A DNA stretch of 64,000 nucleotides. Origin: Flavobacterium rakeshii (GTDB lineage Bacteria > Bacteroidota > Bacteroidia > Flavobacteriales > Flavobacteriaceae). The translations under genes were made by a program, and so were the position numbers. The stretch covers positions 186,001-250,000 of the forward strand of contig NZ_WOWP01000013.1 in NCBI RefSeq assembly GCF_009741375.1. Direction: 5' to 3'. Position 1 is the stretch's first letter. Each line of letters begins with the position of its first letter. The notes under the pieces are model-generated. The model did not search any database. It saw nothing but the letters and a program-made list of their open reading frames with translations, and was not told the origin of the DNA. Positions 1 to 9,003 of this stretch are shown in pieces.

Positions 1-338
1 TCTGCTATTATTGCCTGTCTGTGCTTTGCGCCCCATGCTGCAAGGTCATGAATAAGGCTTTGCAGGGAGCATCCATATTCTGTAAGGTTGTATTGTACCG
101 ATATTGGCTGAGTGTCTAAAACAGTACGCTTAACAAGCTTATTTAGCTCCAACTCCTTTAACTCCTTACTTAACTGCTTATTAGATATACCGTTAAGATC
201 ATTCAGTATATCTGAAAAGCGCCTTTTGTTATAATAACACATGGTTGATATAATGGATATTTTCCATTTCCCTCCTAACACATCCATGGTGTCGTGAATG
301 GCCATGATTTCCTTTTTGTGGCAAATATTTTCTGTCAT
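1..338 (-). CDS. HxlR-family winged-helix transcriptional regulator (3' end outside window)
   Basis: Reading the minus strand from the ATG at 338 gives an open frame to the window edge of about 112 residues. The N-terminus has a Cys at residue 6 and then a 'DVLGGKWKISII' segment, the hallmark of HxlR proteins, followed by 'RRFSDIL' and a helix-turn-helix with 'ISNKQLSKELKELE'. Family members are small dimeric regulators that often sense electrophiles or redox stress through the conserved Cys and control a divergent oxidoreductase gene. Here the divergent neighbour is a short-chain dehydrogenase. A -7-like box TAACTTTG lies on the minus strand at 387-380, inside a cluster of GTTAC repeats. The C-terminus is cut off by the window. 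Confidence 0.88.
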   Translation of the reverse strand, partial: MTENICHKKEIMAIHDTMDVLGGKWKISIISTMCYYNKRRFSDILNDLNGISNKQLSKELKELELNKLVKRTVLDTQPISVQYNLTEYGCSLQSLIHDLAAWGAKHRQAIIA

Positions 339-340
339 AA

Positions 341-388
341 GTTACCTGGTTACTCTAAAGTTACTGTTACTTTTAGTTACAAAGTTAC
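341..388. promoter_or_regulatory. Six GTTAC direct repeats between HxlR gene and SDR gene (candidate operator)
   Basis: GTTAC occurs at 341-345, 349-353, 360-364, 366-370, 376-380 and 384-388, all in the same orientation, with start-to-start spacings of 8, 11, 6, 10 and 8 bases. The cluster fills the gap between the two divergent genes and covers the -7-like box of the HxlR gene (TAACTTTG, 387-380, minus). The last copy sits about where a -33 element of the SDR promoter would be. The repeats are seen directly. That they are the HxlR binding array is inference from position. Confidence 0.55.
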
Positions 389-416
389 AATAATAAATTA
401 ATCCAATTTACCTTTG
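384..416 (+). promoter_or_regulatory. Promoter of the SDR gene
   Basis: TACCTTTG at 409-416 matches the Bacteroidota -7 consensus TAnnTTTG. A weak -33 region (GTTAC, 384-388) is 20 bases upstream. Transcription would start near 422, about 20 bases before the ATG at 443. Confidence 0.55.
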
Positions 417-442
417 TACTGTTAATAATTAAAAATCAAAAA

Positions 443-1186
443 ATGAGTTTAGTAAACAAGAACGTAGTAATAACCGGTGGAAGTACCGGTATAGGCTTAG
501 CAACTGCAAAAGCATTTATCAATGCAGGAGCAAACGTAGTAATAACAAGCAGAAGTGCCGATAACCTGCAAAAGGCTTCGGACGAAATCAATAATCCTAA
601 TTTAACGACTTTAGTGTCAGACACATCAAACCTTGAAGGTATCTCGGTTTTAGAAAAGTTTATTGCAGAAAGTGGTAAGAAACTGGATGTACTTTATTTA
701 AATGCAGCAATCGCCACCTTCGGATCAATTACAGAAACAACTGAAGCCGATTTTGATGCACAGTTTAATACCAATGTAAAAGGACATTACTTTACATTAC
801 AGCAATTAATACCACACTTAGCAAATGGTTCGTCTGTAATATTTACCTCATCAATAGTGGCAACAGCAGCCGGTATAGGTACCAGTGTATATTCTGCCAC
901 AAAAGGAGCTATTAATAAAATTGCCCAAATTGCAGCAAACGAACTGGCTGAAAGAAAAATACGTGTAAACCTTGTTAGTCCGGGTCCAATACAAACTCCG
1001 GGGCTTGACAGCGTAGCAAATGCCGAAGCTAAAGAAAACCTGGCAGGATCTACGGCACTGCAACGCTTAGGTAATGCCGACGAAATTGCAAAAACTGTAG
1101 TATTCTTATCTTCTGACGATGCCAGTTTTATAAGTGGTACAGAGATTACTGTTGACGGTGGTGCTATTACTTATATGCTAAAGTAA
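443..1186 (+). CDS. SDR family NAD(P)-dependent oxidoreductase
   Basis: A 247-residue classical short-chain dehydrogenase/reductase. The nucleotide-binding motif TGGSTGIG is at residues 11-18, the structural NAAIA at 88-92, catalytic Ser around 136-137, and the YxxxK pair is Tyr150/Lys154 (YSATK). The 'SPGPIQTPG' segment after the active site is typical. The length is normal for the family. The substrate cannot be read from sequence. Divergence from an HxlR regulator suggests inducible detoxification of a carbonyl or quinone compound, which is inference. The ATG at 443 follows an A-rich leader. Confidence 0.93.
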   Translation: MSLVNKNVVITGGSTGIGLATAKAFINAGANVVITSRSADNLQKASDEINNPNLTTLVSDTSNLEGISVLEKFIAESGKKLDVLYLNAAIATFGSITETTEADFDAQFNTNVKGHYFTLQQLIPHLANGSSVIFTSSIVATAAGIGTSVYSATKGAINKIAQIAANELAERKIRVNLVSPGPIQTPGLDSVANAEAKENLAGSTALQRLGNADEIAKTVVFLSSDDASFISGTEITVDGGAITYMLK

Positions 1187-1211
1187 TAGCCGTCTGTTAT
1201 CCAATTAAAAT

Positions 1212-1236
1212 AAAGCCCATACAATGTATGGGCTTT
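1212..1236. terminator. Bidirectional intrinsic terminator
   Basis: The arms 1212-1222 and 1226-1236 pair over 11 bases with an AAT loop. It lies between the convergent SDR gene and the aspartyl-protease-like gene. Confidence 0.7.
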
Positions 1237-1268
1237 ACTATATACTGATATGATATTCTTTTATAATT

Positions 1269-2429
1269 CTAAGACCGTATAAAAACCTTGAGTTTAAATT
1301 TTATATCCTTTACTTCGTTTTCCTGTTTTATTTTAAGAAGTAAATCATCATTAACTTTAAGCGAATCCAAAAACTCATCAAGATTAATATTCTTAACAGG
1401 AATATTGTTTACCTGCAAGATCTGGTCATTCATTCTAATTCCTTTTGTGTAAGGTTCTGTATCTGTTACCATACCACTTACAATCCAATATTCACCTTTG
1501 TCTAAAAAAGAGATTGCTCGAAATAGTTTATTATCGTTTTTATTGAAGTTTTTATTAGGCTTTATCCATATTTTTTCCTTTTGATGATCAAAAATTATAT
1601 TAAAATCATCCAGTAAATCGTTACCTATAATCCCCATGTAATCAGGGCTTGCTAACATTCCAAGAGAGTCTTTTGAAACTGTTGCAATAATGTTCTTAAT
1701 TTTAAAATCACCTAATTCGACACCTTTGAGAGGTAAAAAACATCCGTTTGTGTCACCCCCGAAACCTCCCTTAGCCAAAACCTCTTTCTTATCAGTCGCA
1801 TTATAAATACCATCGGTCATATATACATGACTATTCAAAACAGTTTGGGTACAACCGGTATCAAGCAGAAACTTTCCCTTAATCTTTTTTTTATTTTTAA
1901 GCGTTATTGTTAAAGGAATATAAATACGATTGTCTTTAAATTCAGCAGCTATAGGTTTATAGCCTTTAACCGAATCGGTAAATATGATTTTTTGCGAAAC
2001 ATAATCTAACATATATGGCTTTTGCTCAAAAGTATTAAGTCCCGAAATACCATCTACAGACTTGCCTAACAAACCTTTAAAATCATACATTATTGTTAAA
2101 GTAGCATAACGATATTCGTTATTAGCAAATTCAAAATCAATAGTATCGGTTATTACCTGACCTGTTGATGTTGAATTACCTATACCTTGTATTTTAATAT
2201 CTTTAGCTGAAGTGCCAAGACCGTTTTCTTGAAAAAAAAGAGAATCTACACATATTCCGTATACTCCTGTATCAAATATAAAATTACCGTATACTTTATC
2301 CTGTACCTTAACATCAAGGTATAAGTGACCATTGTATCTAAGAGGTATTGAGTTTAAAGGTGCTACTTTTTTTGAGCAGGAAACAAGAAATAAAAACGAT
2401 ATCAAAGAAAGTAAAATATATTTATTCAT
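1269..2429 (-). CDS. Retropepsin-like aspartyl protease/PDZ lipoprotein
   Basis: I chose the ATG at 2429 (386 residues) over an upstream TTG because it gives a clean lipoprotein signal, with lipobox Cys at residue 18 (FLVSC). Two Asp-Thr-Gly motifs at residues 53-55 and 190-192 mark two retropepsin-like half-domains in one chain, and roughly the last 75 residues resemble a PDZ domain ('ndqILqVNNIPV'). Family members are predicted envelope peptidases. Substrate and activity are unknown. It starts 21 bases after the stop of the upstream gene at 2451-3968, so the two are probably co-transcribed. Confidence 0.8.
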   Translation of the reverse strand: MNKYILLSLISFLFLVSCSKKVAPLNSIPLRYNGHLYLDVKVQDKVYGNFIFDTGVYGICVDSLFFQENGLGTSAKDIKIQGIGNSTSTGQVITDTIDFEFANNEYRYATLTIMYDFKGLLGKSVDGISGLNTFEQKPYMLDYVSQKIIFTDSVKGYKPIAAEFKDNRIYIPLTITLKNKKKIKGKFLLDTGCTQTVLNSHVYMTDGIYNATDKKEVLAKGGFGGDTNGCFLPLKGVELGDFKIKNIIATVSKDSLGMLASPDYMGIIGNDLLDDFNIIFDHQKEKIWIKPNKNFNKNDNKLFRAISFLDKGEYWIVSGMVTDTEPYTKGIRMNDQILQVNNIPVKNINLDEFLDSLKVNDDLLLKIKQENEVKDIKFKLKVFIRS

Positions 2430-2450
2430 GATTTGGTTAGTGTAAAACAA

Positions 2451-3968
2451 TTACTGTGCAACGCTTTTAAACTGCTTCATTTCTTCAAGAGGTTCTATAG
2501 TTGTATATTCCTTCCATATATCCGGACTATAACCATTTACTGTTTCATAATCAAAATCTTTTTCTTCAACAGCGTCAAACTCAGCTTCGGTTATAGCCGA
2601 TTTTGACACAAAACAAAACTCCTGCCTATTTAAAATATTCATTTCAACCTTTATCTCAAATTCAATTTTTTCCTTGCCTCCGTTAGTTATCTCAATAAAC
2701 TTTAAAGGCCTGTTAATGTAAACATACTCCCCCGATTCTTTTGAAGCATATTTTAGGTAATAACCTCCTTCTTCCCTTTCTTTAAATACAAGGGTCCCCC
2801 TGCTTACATTTTCCTGTTGTTTAACCCCTAAAATAAACTTCAGGTTTATGCCGCTAACTTTTCTTCCTTCAGCAAGTCCATAATCAGCCCTTACAACAGC
2901 ATAATCCTTTTCGGCTATATACAAGGTTCCGTTGTATTTTGCACGGTGTTTTCCCGGTCTGAATTTTATTATAAATACCCGTCCGTTATTACCATCTTCT
3001 GTCACTCCGGCAAAAGTGTAGTCATAAATCTCATTATTCTTCACAAAATCAAGATTACTGCTGTACAGCAAATTGTTTCCCGACTTGAAAAGACTAATTT
3101 CTGAAGTTACATCCCTAAGGTTGCTTTTCTCTGTTTTAACCTCATCTGTATCAAAGCTATTATGAGAAACAACCGTATCACGGGTACCAAACCATCCGCT
3201 TTTTATTCTGTAATACTTTTCAGGGTCAAGGTGGGTAAATAAAATTTTAGCTCCGGTTTCAAGCATATCATTTAGCGATATGGGACTACTGTTATCTTTT
3301 AGTTTTACTGCCTTTGTAACCTGATCTCTAGTAAGAAAACCCATTTTACCCTTTACCATTTTTTTTGCCATATAATGGTCAATAAGCACATCGGCAAATT
3401 CTTTGGGCGGATTTGCTTTAGCTACTGATATAAATGCCTCGAGTTCTTTATTAGCCTCTTTGATCTCTTCTTTACTGTATTTGGTAGACTGGCTTATTTT
3501 AGCTTCGGCCTTTACAGGATTTATAGCTGCCGAACTTCTGTAAAAAAATGTTGTTTTATTAGTACTGCCGTAAAACCTGTAATTGTTTTTTAGATTGCTT
3601 TTTACCGATGCCATAATACTATCGGCATTCATACTGGCGTTAGAGATATAAACTGTTTCCAGCTCAAATGCTCCTGGTTTTAACCGCACAGTACCGTCAC
3701 TGTTTTTTAAATCCCTTACAGTTAAATACTGTGTATAATACCCTAAAAAAGAAACAGTAAGCATAGTAGCATCATCAGCACTTTTTTCAGGAATAGTAAA
3801 TGCTCCCTCGGTATTACTCATTATGTTATTGGAATCGTTTATCTGTACATCGGCAAAAGAGAGTGGCACACCTGTTTCTGAGTCTATAATCCTGCCTGAA
3901 ACACTTTGAGCTACAGTAATCTGAAATCCTATTAGAAGTAACAGGACAGACAATACATTTTTTATCAT
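2451..3968 (-). CDS. Secreted protein with N-terminal carboxypeptidase-like regulatory domain
   Basis: 505 residues with a signal peptide ending near residue 20 (TVAQ). Residues about 21-105 form a CarboxypepD_reg-like beta-sandwich ('GRIIDSETGVPLSFADVQI...GYYTQYLTVRDL'), a domain common at the N-terminus of Bacteroidota outer-membrane and periplasmic proteins. The remaining 400 residues are beta-rich and I do not recognise a catalytic motif. It is the first gene of a two-gene unit with the aspartyl-protease-like lipoprotein, so the pair may act together in the envelope. No function is proposed beyond that. Confidence 0.75.
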   Translation of the reverse strand: MIKNVLSVLLLLIGFQITVAQSVSGRIIDSETGVPLSFADVQINDSNNIMSNTEGAFTIPEKSADDATMLTVSFLGYYTQYLTVRDLKNSDGTVRLKPGAFELETVYISNASMNADSIMASVKSNLKNNYRFYGSTNKTTFFYRSSAAINPVKAEAKISQSTKYSKEEIKEANKELEAFISVAKANPPKEFADVLIDHYMAKKMVKGKMGFLTRDQVTKAVKLKDNSSPISLNDMLETGAKILFTHLDPEKYYRIKSGWFGTRDTVVSHNSFDTDEVKTEKSNLRDVTSEISLFKSGNNLLYSSNLDFVKNNEIYDYTFAGVTEDGNNGRVFIIKFRPGKHRAKYNGTLYIAEKDYAVVRADYGLAEGRKVSGINLKFILGVKQQENVSRGTLVFKEREEGGYYLKYASKESGEYVYINRPLKFIEITNGGKEKIEFEIKVEMNILNRQEFCFVSKSAITEAEFDAVEEKDFDYETVNGYSPDIWKEYTTIEPLEEMKQFKSVAQ

Positions 3969-4045
3969 TTTGATTAAGTGTGGTTATTAATTGGTTGTCG
4001 CTTAAACTAACGCTGAACAAAGAGTTTTTGTTGTAGGCATTTAAT

Positions 4046-4078
4046 AAAAAAGCTCCTGAAAAAATCAGGAGCTTTTTT
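4046..4078. terminator. Intrinsic terminator after the BspA-like gene
   Basis: Perfect 14-base arms 4046-4059 and 4065-4078 with a five-A loop. On the minus strand the hairpin ends in a T-run. Confidence 0.8.
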
Positions 4079-4099
4079 GTTTATTCTGCTTAAATACTT

Positions 4100-7000
4100 T
4101 TATTTTTTTACAAGTCTGTAATCAACCCTACCACTATTAGTTTGTACTGTAACCAGATAGATTCCCGAACTTAAGTCAGAGATATCCATACTCTCAGGAT
4201 TTTGGTTAAACGACATTAGTTCACGTCCCTGTAAATTGTATATAATAACTTCCTCTGGTAATACATTGTTTTCTGCCTTAATATAAAGAACATCATTAGC
4301 TGGATTTGGATATAGTACTAAACTTTTGTTTAGAATATTATCACTAATACCTAGCAACTCTATTATTTGTGTAGTAACACTATTGGTTACAATAGGCAGG
4401 TTATAATCAAAATAAATATTCACTTCATTACTATTGATAATATCACCTACTTCAAGTCCGGCAACAGGTTTTATCTTGTAAGCTATAAAACCGTTACTTC
4501 CTGCTTCATCTTCCTCTTCAAAAGGCAGGTTTATATTTTCAAAAATAAATTCAACATGATTATCATCAGTTATCTCTATTCTGTAGTCATGACTTGAACT
4601 TACAGGTCTAAACGTACTCCAGTCTACATCGTCACTAAGTATATCTTCAACCCTTATGTTTATTGCACTTGCAGTTCCTGTATTTTGGAACCTGATGATA
4701 TAATCCAGATATTCTGTAGCCTGCTCAATGTAAATCTCACTACCCTGAACCACTCTCTTATCATTAGGATCAAATGAGTTAACTACAGTTTGAGCAAATT
4801 CAAAAGTATTATCCTGCGGAGTGTAATCATTTTCATTTGGAGTTACCGTAGCGGTAAAGTTTAATATATCATCTCCGTTAACTGTAGGAGGTGTAAATGT
4901 TTCCATAGTAATATCAATTACCCTGCTTTCAAAAGGCTGGAAATCGCTTAAGTTGAACGTTAATACGTTATCTGAATTTGATGATGCAGCCGGAACAGCA
5001 CTAACAAAAGATTGCATAGCATCATCATAAGTAAAGCTTACTGTTACTGTAGGAATGGATTGTATCCCTAAATTTTCAATAACCAACTGATATTCTGCCT
5101 CAAATCCGGGGCGGGCTTCGTTTACAGGTAATATTAAAACACTTAAGTCTTCAACAACCTCATTTGAACTCACGCAGAAACCAATTTCTTCTGTATTGCC
5201 AAACCCAGTAAAGCTTACTACAGATGTTTCAGGTACTATGGTATAGTAATCCGGTACTCCAAGTACTTCTACTTCATATGTTGTTTCTGCATAAGTTTTA
5301 AGCTCATAACTCCCGTCAACTTCTACTGTTGTAGCATAACTAAACACATCATTATTAGCCTTAACTAAAAAATTAACCATTGCAGTATCATTACTGTCGC
5401 AGCCATTATTATCTTCATCAAATAAAACAGTTCCGTTTATAGTATTCCCTTGGCATTCTTCACCTAAAGCATCTCCAAAAATCATCCATCCTAAATCATT
5501 TATAAGATAATCTCTAACATCCGTATCACAATAATAAAGATCATCTGATGTTAAAAACTGATTTTCTACCTGTAATTGAGCAAACTTATACAGTAAAGCA
5601 TCGTAATTTTCTGTACTCATGGCTGTACTGGAAACTAAAGTAAAAAAATAAAAAGCCACATTTGTAAAATCCCAACTGGAAAGATCCTGATTAAATGAAA
5701 ATGCTTGTAAAAACATACCTGAAAAATCTACAACGTTCGAAACATCCCAATTATTTAGTGGTTGGTCAAATGAACTGGAAACATTAAACATATAAGCCAT
5801 ATTAGTAACACTAGAAACGTCCCAGTTATTTAGTGGCTGGTTAAATGAAGTTGCATGACAAAACATTTCTTCCATAGTAGTAACATTGGAAACATCCCAG
5901 TTATCTAATGGCTGATTAAATAAATTTGCAGTTTTAAACATAAAAGACATATCTGTAACACTAGATACGTCCCAGCTATTTAATGGCTGATTAAACATAT
6001 CACAACTAAAAAACATGTTAGACATATTAGTAACATGAGATACGTCCCAATTATCTATTGACTGATTGAAATTAGTAGCTCTAAACATATTTGACATATC
6101 CATTACATTAGAAACATCCCAGTTATCTAATGGCTGATCAAATGCTGTATTAGATTCAAACATATTTGACATATCCGTTACATTAGAAACATCCCAATTG
6201 TTTAATGGTTGGTTAAACGAACCATTCCAAAACATATTAGACATATCTGTAACACTGGACACATCCCAGTTGTTTAATGATTGATTAAACGGACAAGCTG
6301 CAAACATAAAAGACATATCTGTAACACCAGATACATCCCAGCTATTTAATGGCTGATCAAACATAATACAACTCCAAAACATATCAGACATATCAGTTAC
6401 ATTAGAAACATCCCAGGTATCTAATGGCTGATTAAATGTAATACAACCATTAAACATCTCTTTCATAGTAGTGACACCAGAAACATCCCAGTTATTTAAA
6501 GGAGAATTAAAATAGCTTACACCAGAAAACATTCCTTCCATATTAGTAACATTAGATACGTCCCAAGTATCAAAAAGAATACTTGAAAAATAAGCTTCTT
6601 TAAACATATTTTTCATATTGGTAATATTAGAAACATCCCAGTTATCCAAATCAAGAATACCAAAACTAATATTAACCCCATAAAACATCCCCTCTGTACT
6701 GGTTACCTGGCTCAAATTTGGTGCATCTGTAGCAGATAAATCAAAACCAACACAACCATTAAAGGTATTTTCCATACTAGTCCACGGTATATCTCCCCAT
6801 TGCTGTATTTCAATCAGTTTTTCGGCCTCATCAACACTTAACGTTGAAAAATCAAGTCTTCCTAGAGTACCGTATATGGTAACCGTATATGAGTTTAATA
6901 CCTCTGACTCCTCATAGGTATGAGTACACGGACCTGTTTGATTAGTTAATATTGTTCCATCACCAAAATCAACAGTATAATTATTATTTGCATCATAAAC

Positions 7001-7117
7001 AGCCGGAATAGTTATACTCCAGTTATAAAGGGGTAGCCATACCGTAACAAATGGTTCCTGAGCATAAATAAAAGACGTTAAAAAAAATAAAAGTAAAGTA
7101 AGGTAGGTTTTTTTCAT
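4100..7117 (-). CDS. Large T9SS-secreted BspA-like (DUF285) repeat protein
   Basis: 1005 residues. A signal peptide ends near residue 19 (IYAQ). A PKD-like 'DFGDGT' segment lies near residue 50. Residues about 140-490 hold 14 repeats of roughly 23-26 residues built on 'FNQPLNNWDVSNVTDMSNMF': 13 keep Trp-Asp-Val-Ser and the last is WDFT at Trp482. Next come beta-sandwich domains, a 'DPNDK' domain near residue 780 that often precedes sorting signals, and a C-terminal type A T9SS sorting domain ('LYPNPANDVLYI...SGIYLVTV...RLVKK'). DUF285/BspA repeats occur in surface proteins linked to adhesion. It stands alone between two terminators. The ligand is unknown. Confidence 0.9.
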   Translation of the reverse strand: MKKTYLTLLLFFLTSFIYAQEPFVTVWLPLYNWSITIPAVYDANNNYTVDFGDGTILTNQTGPCTHTYEESEVLNSYTVTIYGTLGRLDFSTLSVDEAEKLIEIQQWGDIPWTSMENTFNGCVGFDLSATDAPNLSQVTSTEGMFYGVNISFGILDLDNWDVSNITNMKNMFKEAYFSSILFDTWDVSNVTNMEGMFSGVSYFNSPLNNWDVSGVTTMKEMFNGCITFNQPLDTWDVSNVTDMSDMFWSCIMFDQPLNSWDVSGVTDMSFMFAACPFNQSLNNWDVSSVTDMSNMFWNGSFNQPLNNWDVSNVTDMSNMFESNTAFDQPLDNWDVSNVMDMSNMFRATNFNQSIDNWDVSHVTNMSNMFFSCDMFNQPLNSWDVSSVTDMSFMFKTANLFNQPLDNWDVSNVTTMEEMFCHATSFNQPLNNWDVSSVTNMAYMFNVSSSFDQPLNNWDVSNVVDFSGMFLQAFSFNQDLSSWDFTNVAFYFFTLVSSTAMSTENYDALLYKFAQLQVENQFLTSDDLYYCDTDVRDYLINDLGWMIFGDALGEECQGNTINGTVLFDEDNNGCDSNDTAMVNFLVKANNDVFSYATTVEVDGSYELKTYAETTYEVEVLGVPDYYTIVPETSVVSFTGFGNTEEIGFCVSSNEVVEDLSVLILPVNEARPGFEAEYQLVIENLGIQSIPTVTVSFTYDDAMQSFVSAVPAASSNSDNVLTFNLSDFQPFESRVIDITMETFTPPTVNGDDILNFTATVTPNENDYTPQDNTFEFAQTVVNSFDPNDKRVVQGSEIYIEQATEYLDYIIRFQNTGTASAINIRVEDILSDDVDWSTFRPVSSSHDYRIEITDDNHVEFIFENINLPFEEEDEAGSNGFIAYKIKPVAGLEVGDIINSNEVNIYFDYNLPIVTNSVTTQIIELLGISDNILNKSLVLYPNPANDVLYIKAENNVLPEEVIIYNLQGRELMSFNQNPESMDISDLSSGIYLVTVQTNSGRVDYRLVKK
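5672..6640. repeat. Tandem coding repeats (14 BspA-like units)
   Basis: The 'WDVS' core recurs 14 times between 6640 and 5672, one unit about every 69-78 bases. At DNA level the minus-strand core TGGGA(T/C)GT(T/A)TC recurs with small changes. Such arrays can change copy number by recombination. Confidence 0.85.
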
Positions 7118-7187
7118 AATTTAAAGGTTGGTTTACGCCTTGCAATATAACACTTTACATATAAATTTTAACATTTTTTACTTACAA

Positions 7188-7216
7188 AAAAGTCCCGCTC
7201 ATTAAGCGGGACTTTT
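7188..7216. terminator. Intrinsic terminator after the symporter gene
   Basis: 12-base arms 7188-7199 and 7205-7216 around a CATTA loop, with a T-run on the minus strand. Confidence 0.8.
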
Positions 7217-7239
7217 AATCAATTTAAATTCTATTTATA

Positions 7240-8682
7240 CTATGCTACAACACCTTTTGGTTTGTCGGTATATTGTATTAGTACAAATGATATGAATGAA
7301 GCGGCGATACCAAAAAAGTTGGCATCAAGCCCCAATGGCAGTTTTACCTGAGTTATAATAAGGACTAGCGTTGTGAGTCCGCCTACAACCATAGCCACAA
7401 CAGCAGCCCTTGCCGAAGGCTTTTTGAGTATTAGCGTACCCAAAACAGGCACCAATAGTCCCGATACCATAAAGGCATACGAGTACAACATAAGTTCCAG
7501 TACGTTTTGCATATTAGTTGCCAGTATAATGGCTAATGCCCCTATTATTAAAGTAATAATTTGTGAGTATTTTATGTGTCCGAACTTTCTGGTGCCTTTA
7601 AAATATTCTAAAATATCGGTAGTGAAATTACCCGAAGCTGCCATTAAACAACTATCGGCTGTAGACATAATGGCCGAGAAGTAAGCCGAAAGCATAAGCC
7701 CCATTAATCCTACCGGTAGTATTGTTCTTAAAAACAGTGGTAGTCCCAGCTCGGCATCCAGTTGTGTACCGGGTGCATAACCTATAGCAGTAAATAATCC
7801 CTGCTCATAACCTACCCTTGCAAACAAACCTAAGGCTATACCCATAAATGCCATTATAGGCCATTCAAATAACCCGGCAATAAACCATGCTTTTTTGGCC
7901 GTTTTTTCATCCCTACAGGCAAAAATACGCTGGTACAATGTCATCCCTACAAACCATATAGGTACTATGGTAATAAGCCAGTTAAAAAACTGAACGAATG
8001 AAAGGTTGGATAACGACATAAATTCTGCAGGAACGGTTTTACTAATAGCTTCCCATCCGCCTATGTAAGCATACCCTACCGGAATACCAATAAATATGAG
8101 TCCGCCCATAAGTATTATCCACTGTATGGTATCGGTGTAAATTACAGCCTTAATACCGCCTACTGCCGTATAAACCACAGCAATTACTCCCATTATAAGC
8201 ACAGCCATATTAATGGATACCGAAGGAAATGTAGCTTCAACTAATTTAGCTCCTGCCAGTATTTGCGAACTGGTAAAGCCCACATAACCTATAAGAGAAA
8301 TAAACCCTGCTATAAGAGCTACTTTACCATTATAATGATGTGCCAGTGACTGAGGAAATGTAAGGAATTTATTCTCCCTTGCTACAGGATATATTTTAGG
8401 AATTAACAATACTGCGCTTAACCAGGCTCCTAAAAGTCCTGTAAAAAGCATCCAGCTACCCGATAGTCCCATCATAAAACCAAGACCTCCTAAACCTATG
8501 GAGAAACCTCCGCCTACATCGGTTGCTACTACCGAAAGACCTATATGTCCTGCCGACATGTTTCTGCCTCCTACATAATAATCGTCTTTAGATTTATTAC
8601 GTCCCATAAAATAGAAGCCAACACCCAGCATTACTATCAGGTAAACTATAAATATTATTAAATCAACAATGTGTATTTCCAT
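7240..8682 (-). CDS. Sodium:solute symporter (SSS/SSF family)
   Basis: 480 residues of almost continuous hydrophobic segments, about 13 membrane helices. 'YYVGGRNMSAGHIGLSVVATDVGGG' near the N-terminus and 'GYVGFTSSQILAGAKLVEA' in the middle are typical of sodium-coupled symporters of the proline/pantothenate/sugar type. The solute cannot be assigned from sequence. It is a single-gene unit. Its promoter (8879-8909) contains a DtxR/IdeR-like palindrome, which suggests metal-responsive control, and leaves a leader of about 190 bases before the ATG at 8682. Confidence 0.85.
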   Translation of the reverse strand: MEIHIVDLIIFIVYLIVMLGVGFYFMGRNKSKDDYYVGGRNMSAGHIGLSVVATDVGGGFSIGLGGLGFMMGLSGSWMLFTGLLGAWLSAVLLIPKIYPVARENKFLTFPQSLAHHYNGKVALIAGFISLIGYVGFTSSQILAGAKLVEATFPSVSINMAVLIMGVIAVVYTAVGGIKAVIYTDTIQWIILMGGLIFIGIPVGYAYIGGWEAISKTVPAEFMSLSNLSFVQFFNWLITIVPIWFVGMTLYQRIFACRDEKTAKKAWFIAGLFEWPIMAFMGIALGLFARVGYEQGLFTAIGYAPGTQLDAELGLPLFLRTILPVGLMGLMLSAYFSAIMSTADSCLMAASGNFTTDILEYFKGTRKFGHIKYSQIITLIIGALAIILATNMQNVLELMLYSYAFMVSGLLVPVLGTLILKKPSARAAVVAMVVGGLTTLVLIITQVKLPLGLDANFFGIAASFISFVLIQYTDKPKGVVA

Positions 8683-8878
8683 TATTTAAAAAAGTTTTAG
8701 CGTGTTTATACATGGGGATATATACATATTCCCATTATTAATTTTACTTATTTATGCTAATAGCCTTTTTTGTAATAAGCCCCAATTACCACACAGATAC
8801 TAAATTTTGGTAATACAGATAAGGGCTGAAAGGCATGAAGAATGCGATATGCAATTCTAAAAAGCGATTGAATATGAG

Positions 8879-8909
8879 CAAATATAACAATTTAGGCTCG
8901 CCTAAAAAA
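8879..8909 (-). promoter_or_regulatory. Symporter promoter with embedded DtxR/IdeR-like palindrome
   Basis: On the minus strand TATATTTG (8886-8879) is a perfect -7 box. The perfect inverted repeat TTTAGGC-TC-GCCTAAA occupies 8891-8906, exactly between the -7 box and the expected -33 position, which is only a T-run. The palindrome closely resembles DtxR/IdeR/MntR-type iron or manganese repressor boxes (TTAGG...CCTAA). A bound repressor here would block polymerase. Box and promoter are seen; the identity of the regulator is inference. Confidence 0.6.
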
Positions 8910-8975
8910 ATATAATCCCTTTACTGCAACAGCTGAGTCTTCTCATCGTTTGTTTTAAAATGGATTATAAAAAAA

Positions 8976-9003
8976 CAATCCCCTGCTTATAGGCAGGGGA
9001 TTG
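8976..9003. terminator. Intrinsic terminator after the DUF481 gene
   Basis: 11-base arms 8976-8986 and 8993-9003 (CAATCCCCTGC and its complement) with a six-base loop, followed by T-rich sequence on the minus strand. Confidence 0.75.

Noticed and set aside
5672-6640. CRISPR-like array because of regular 70-78-base spacing
   Set aside because: The repeats lie in frame within one long gene and translate to BspA-like units; repeats and 'spacers' are both similar, unlike CRISPR.
8786-8836. 16-residue open frame in the symporter leader (minus strand)
   Set aside because: No ribosome-binding or codon signal supports it and it has no amino-acid bias; it is most likely chance.
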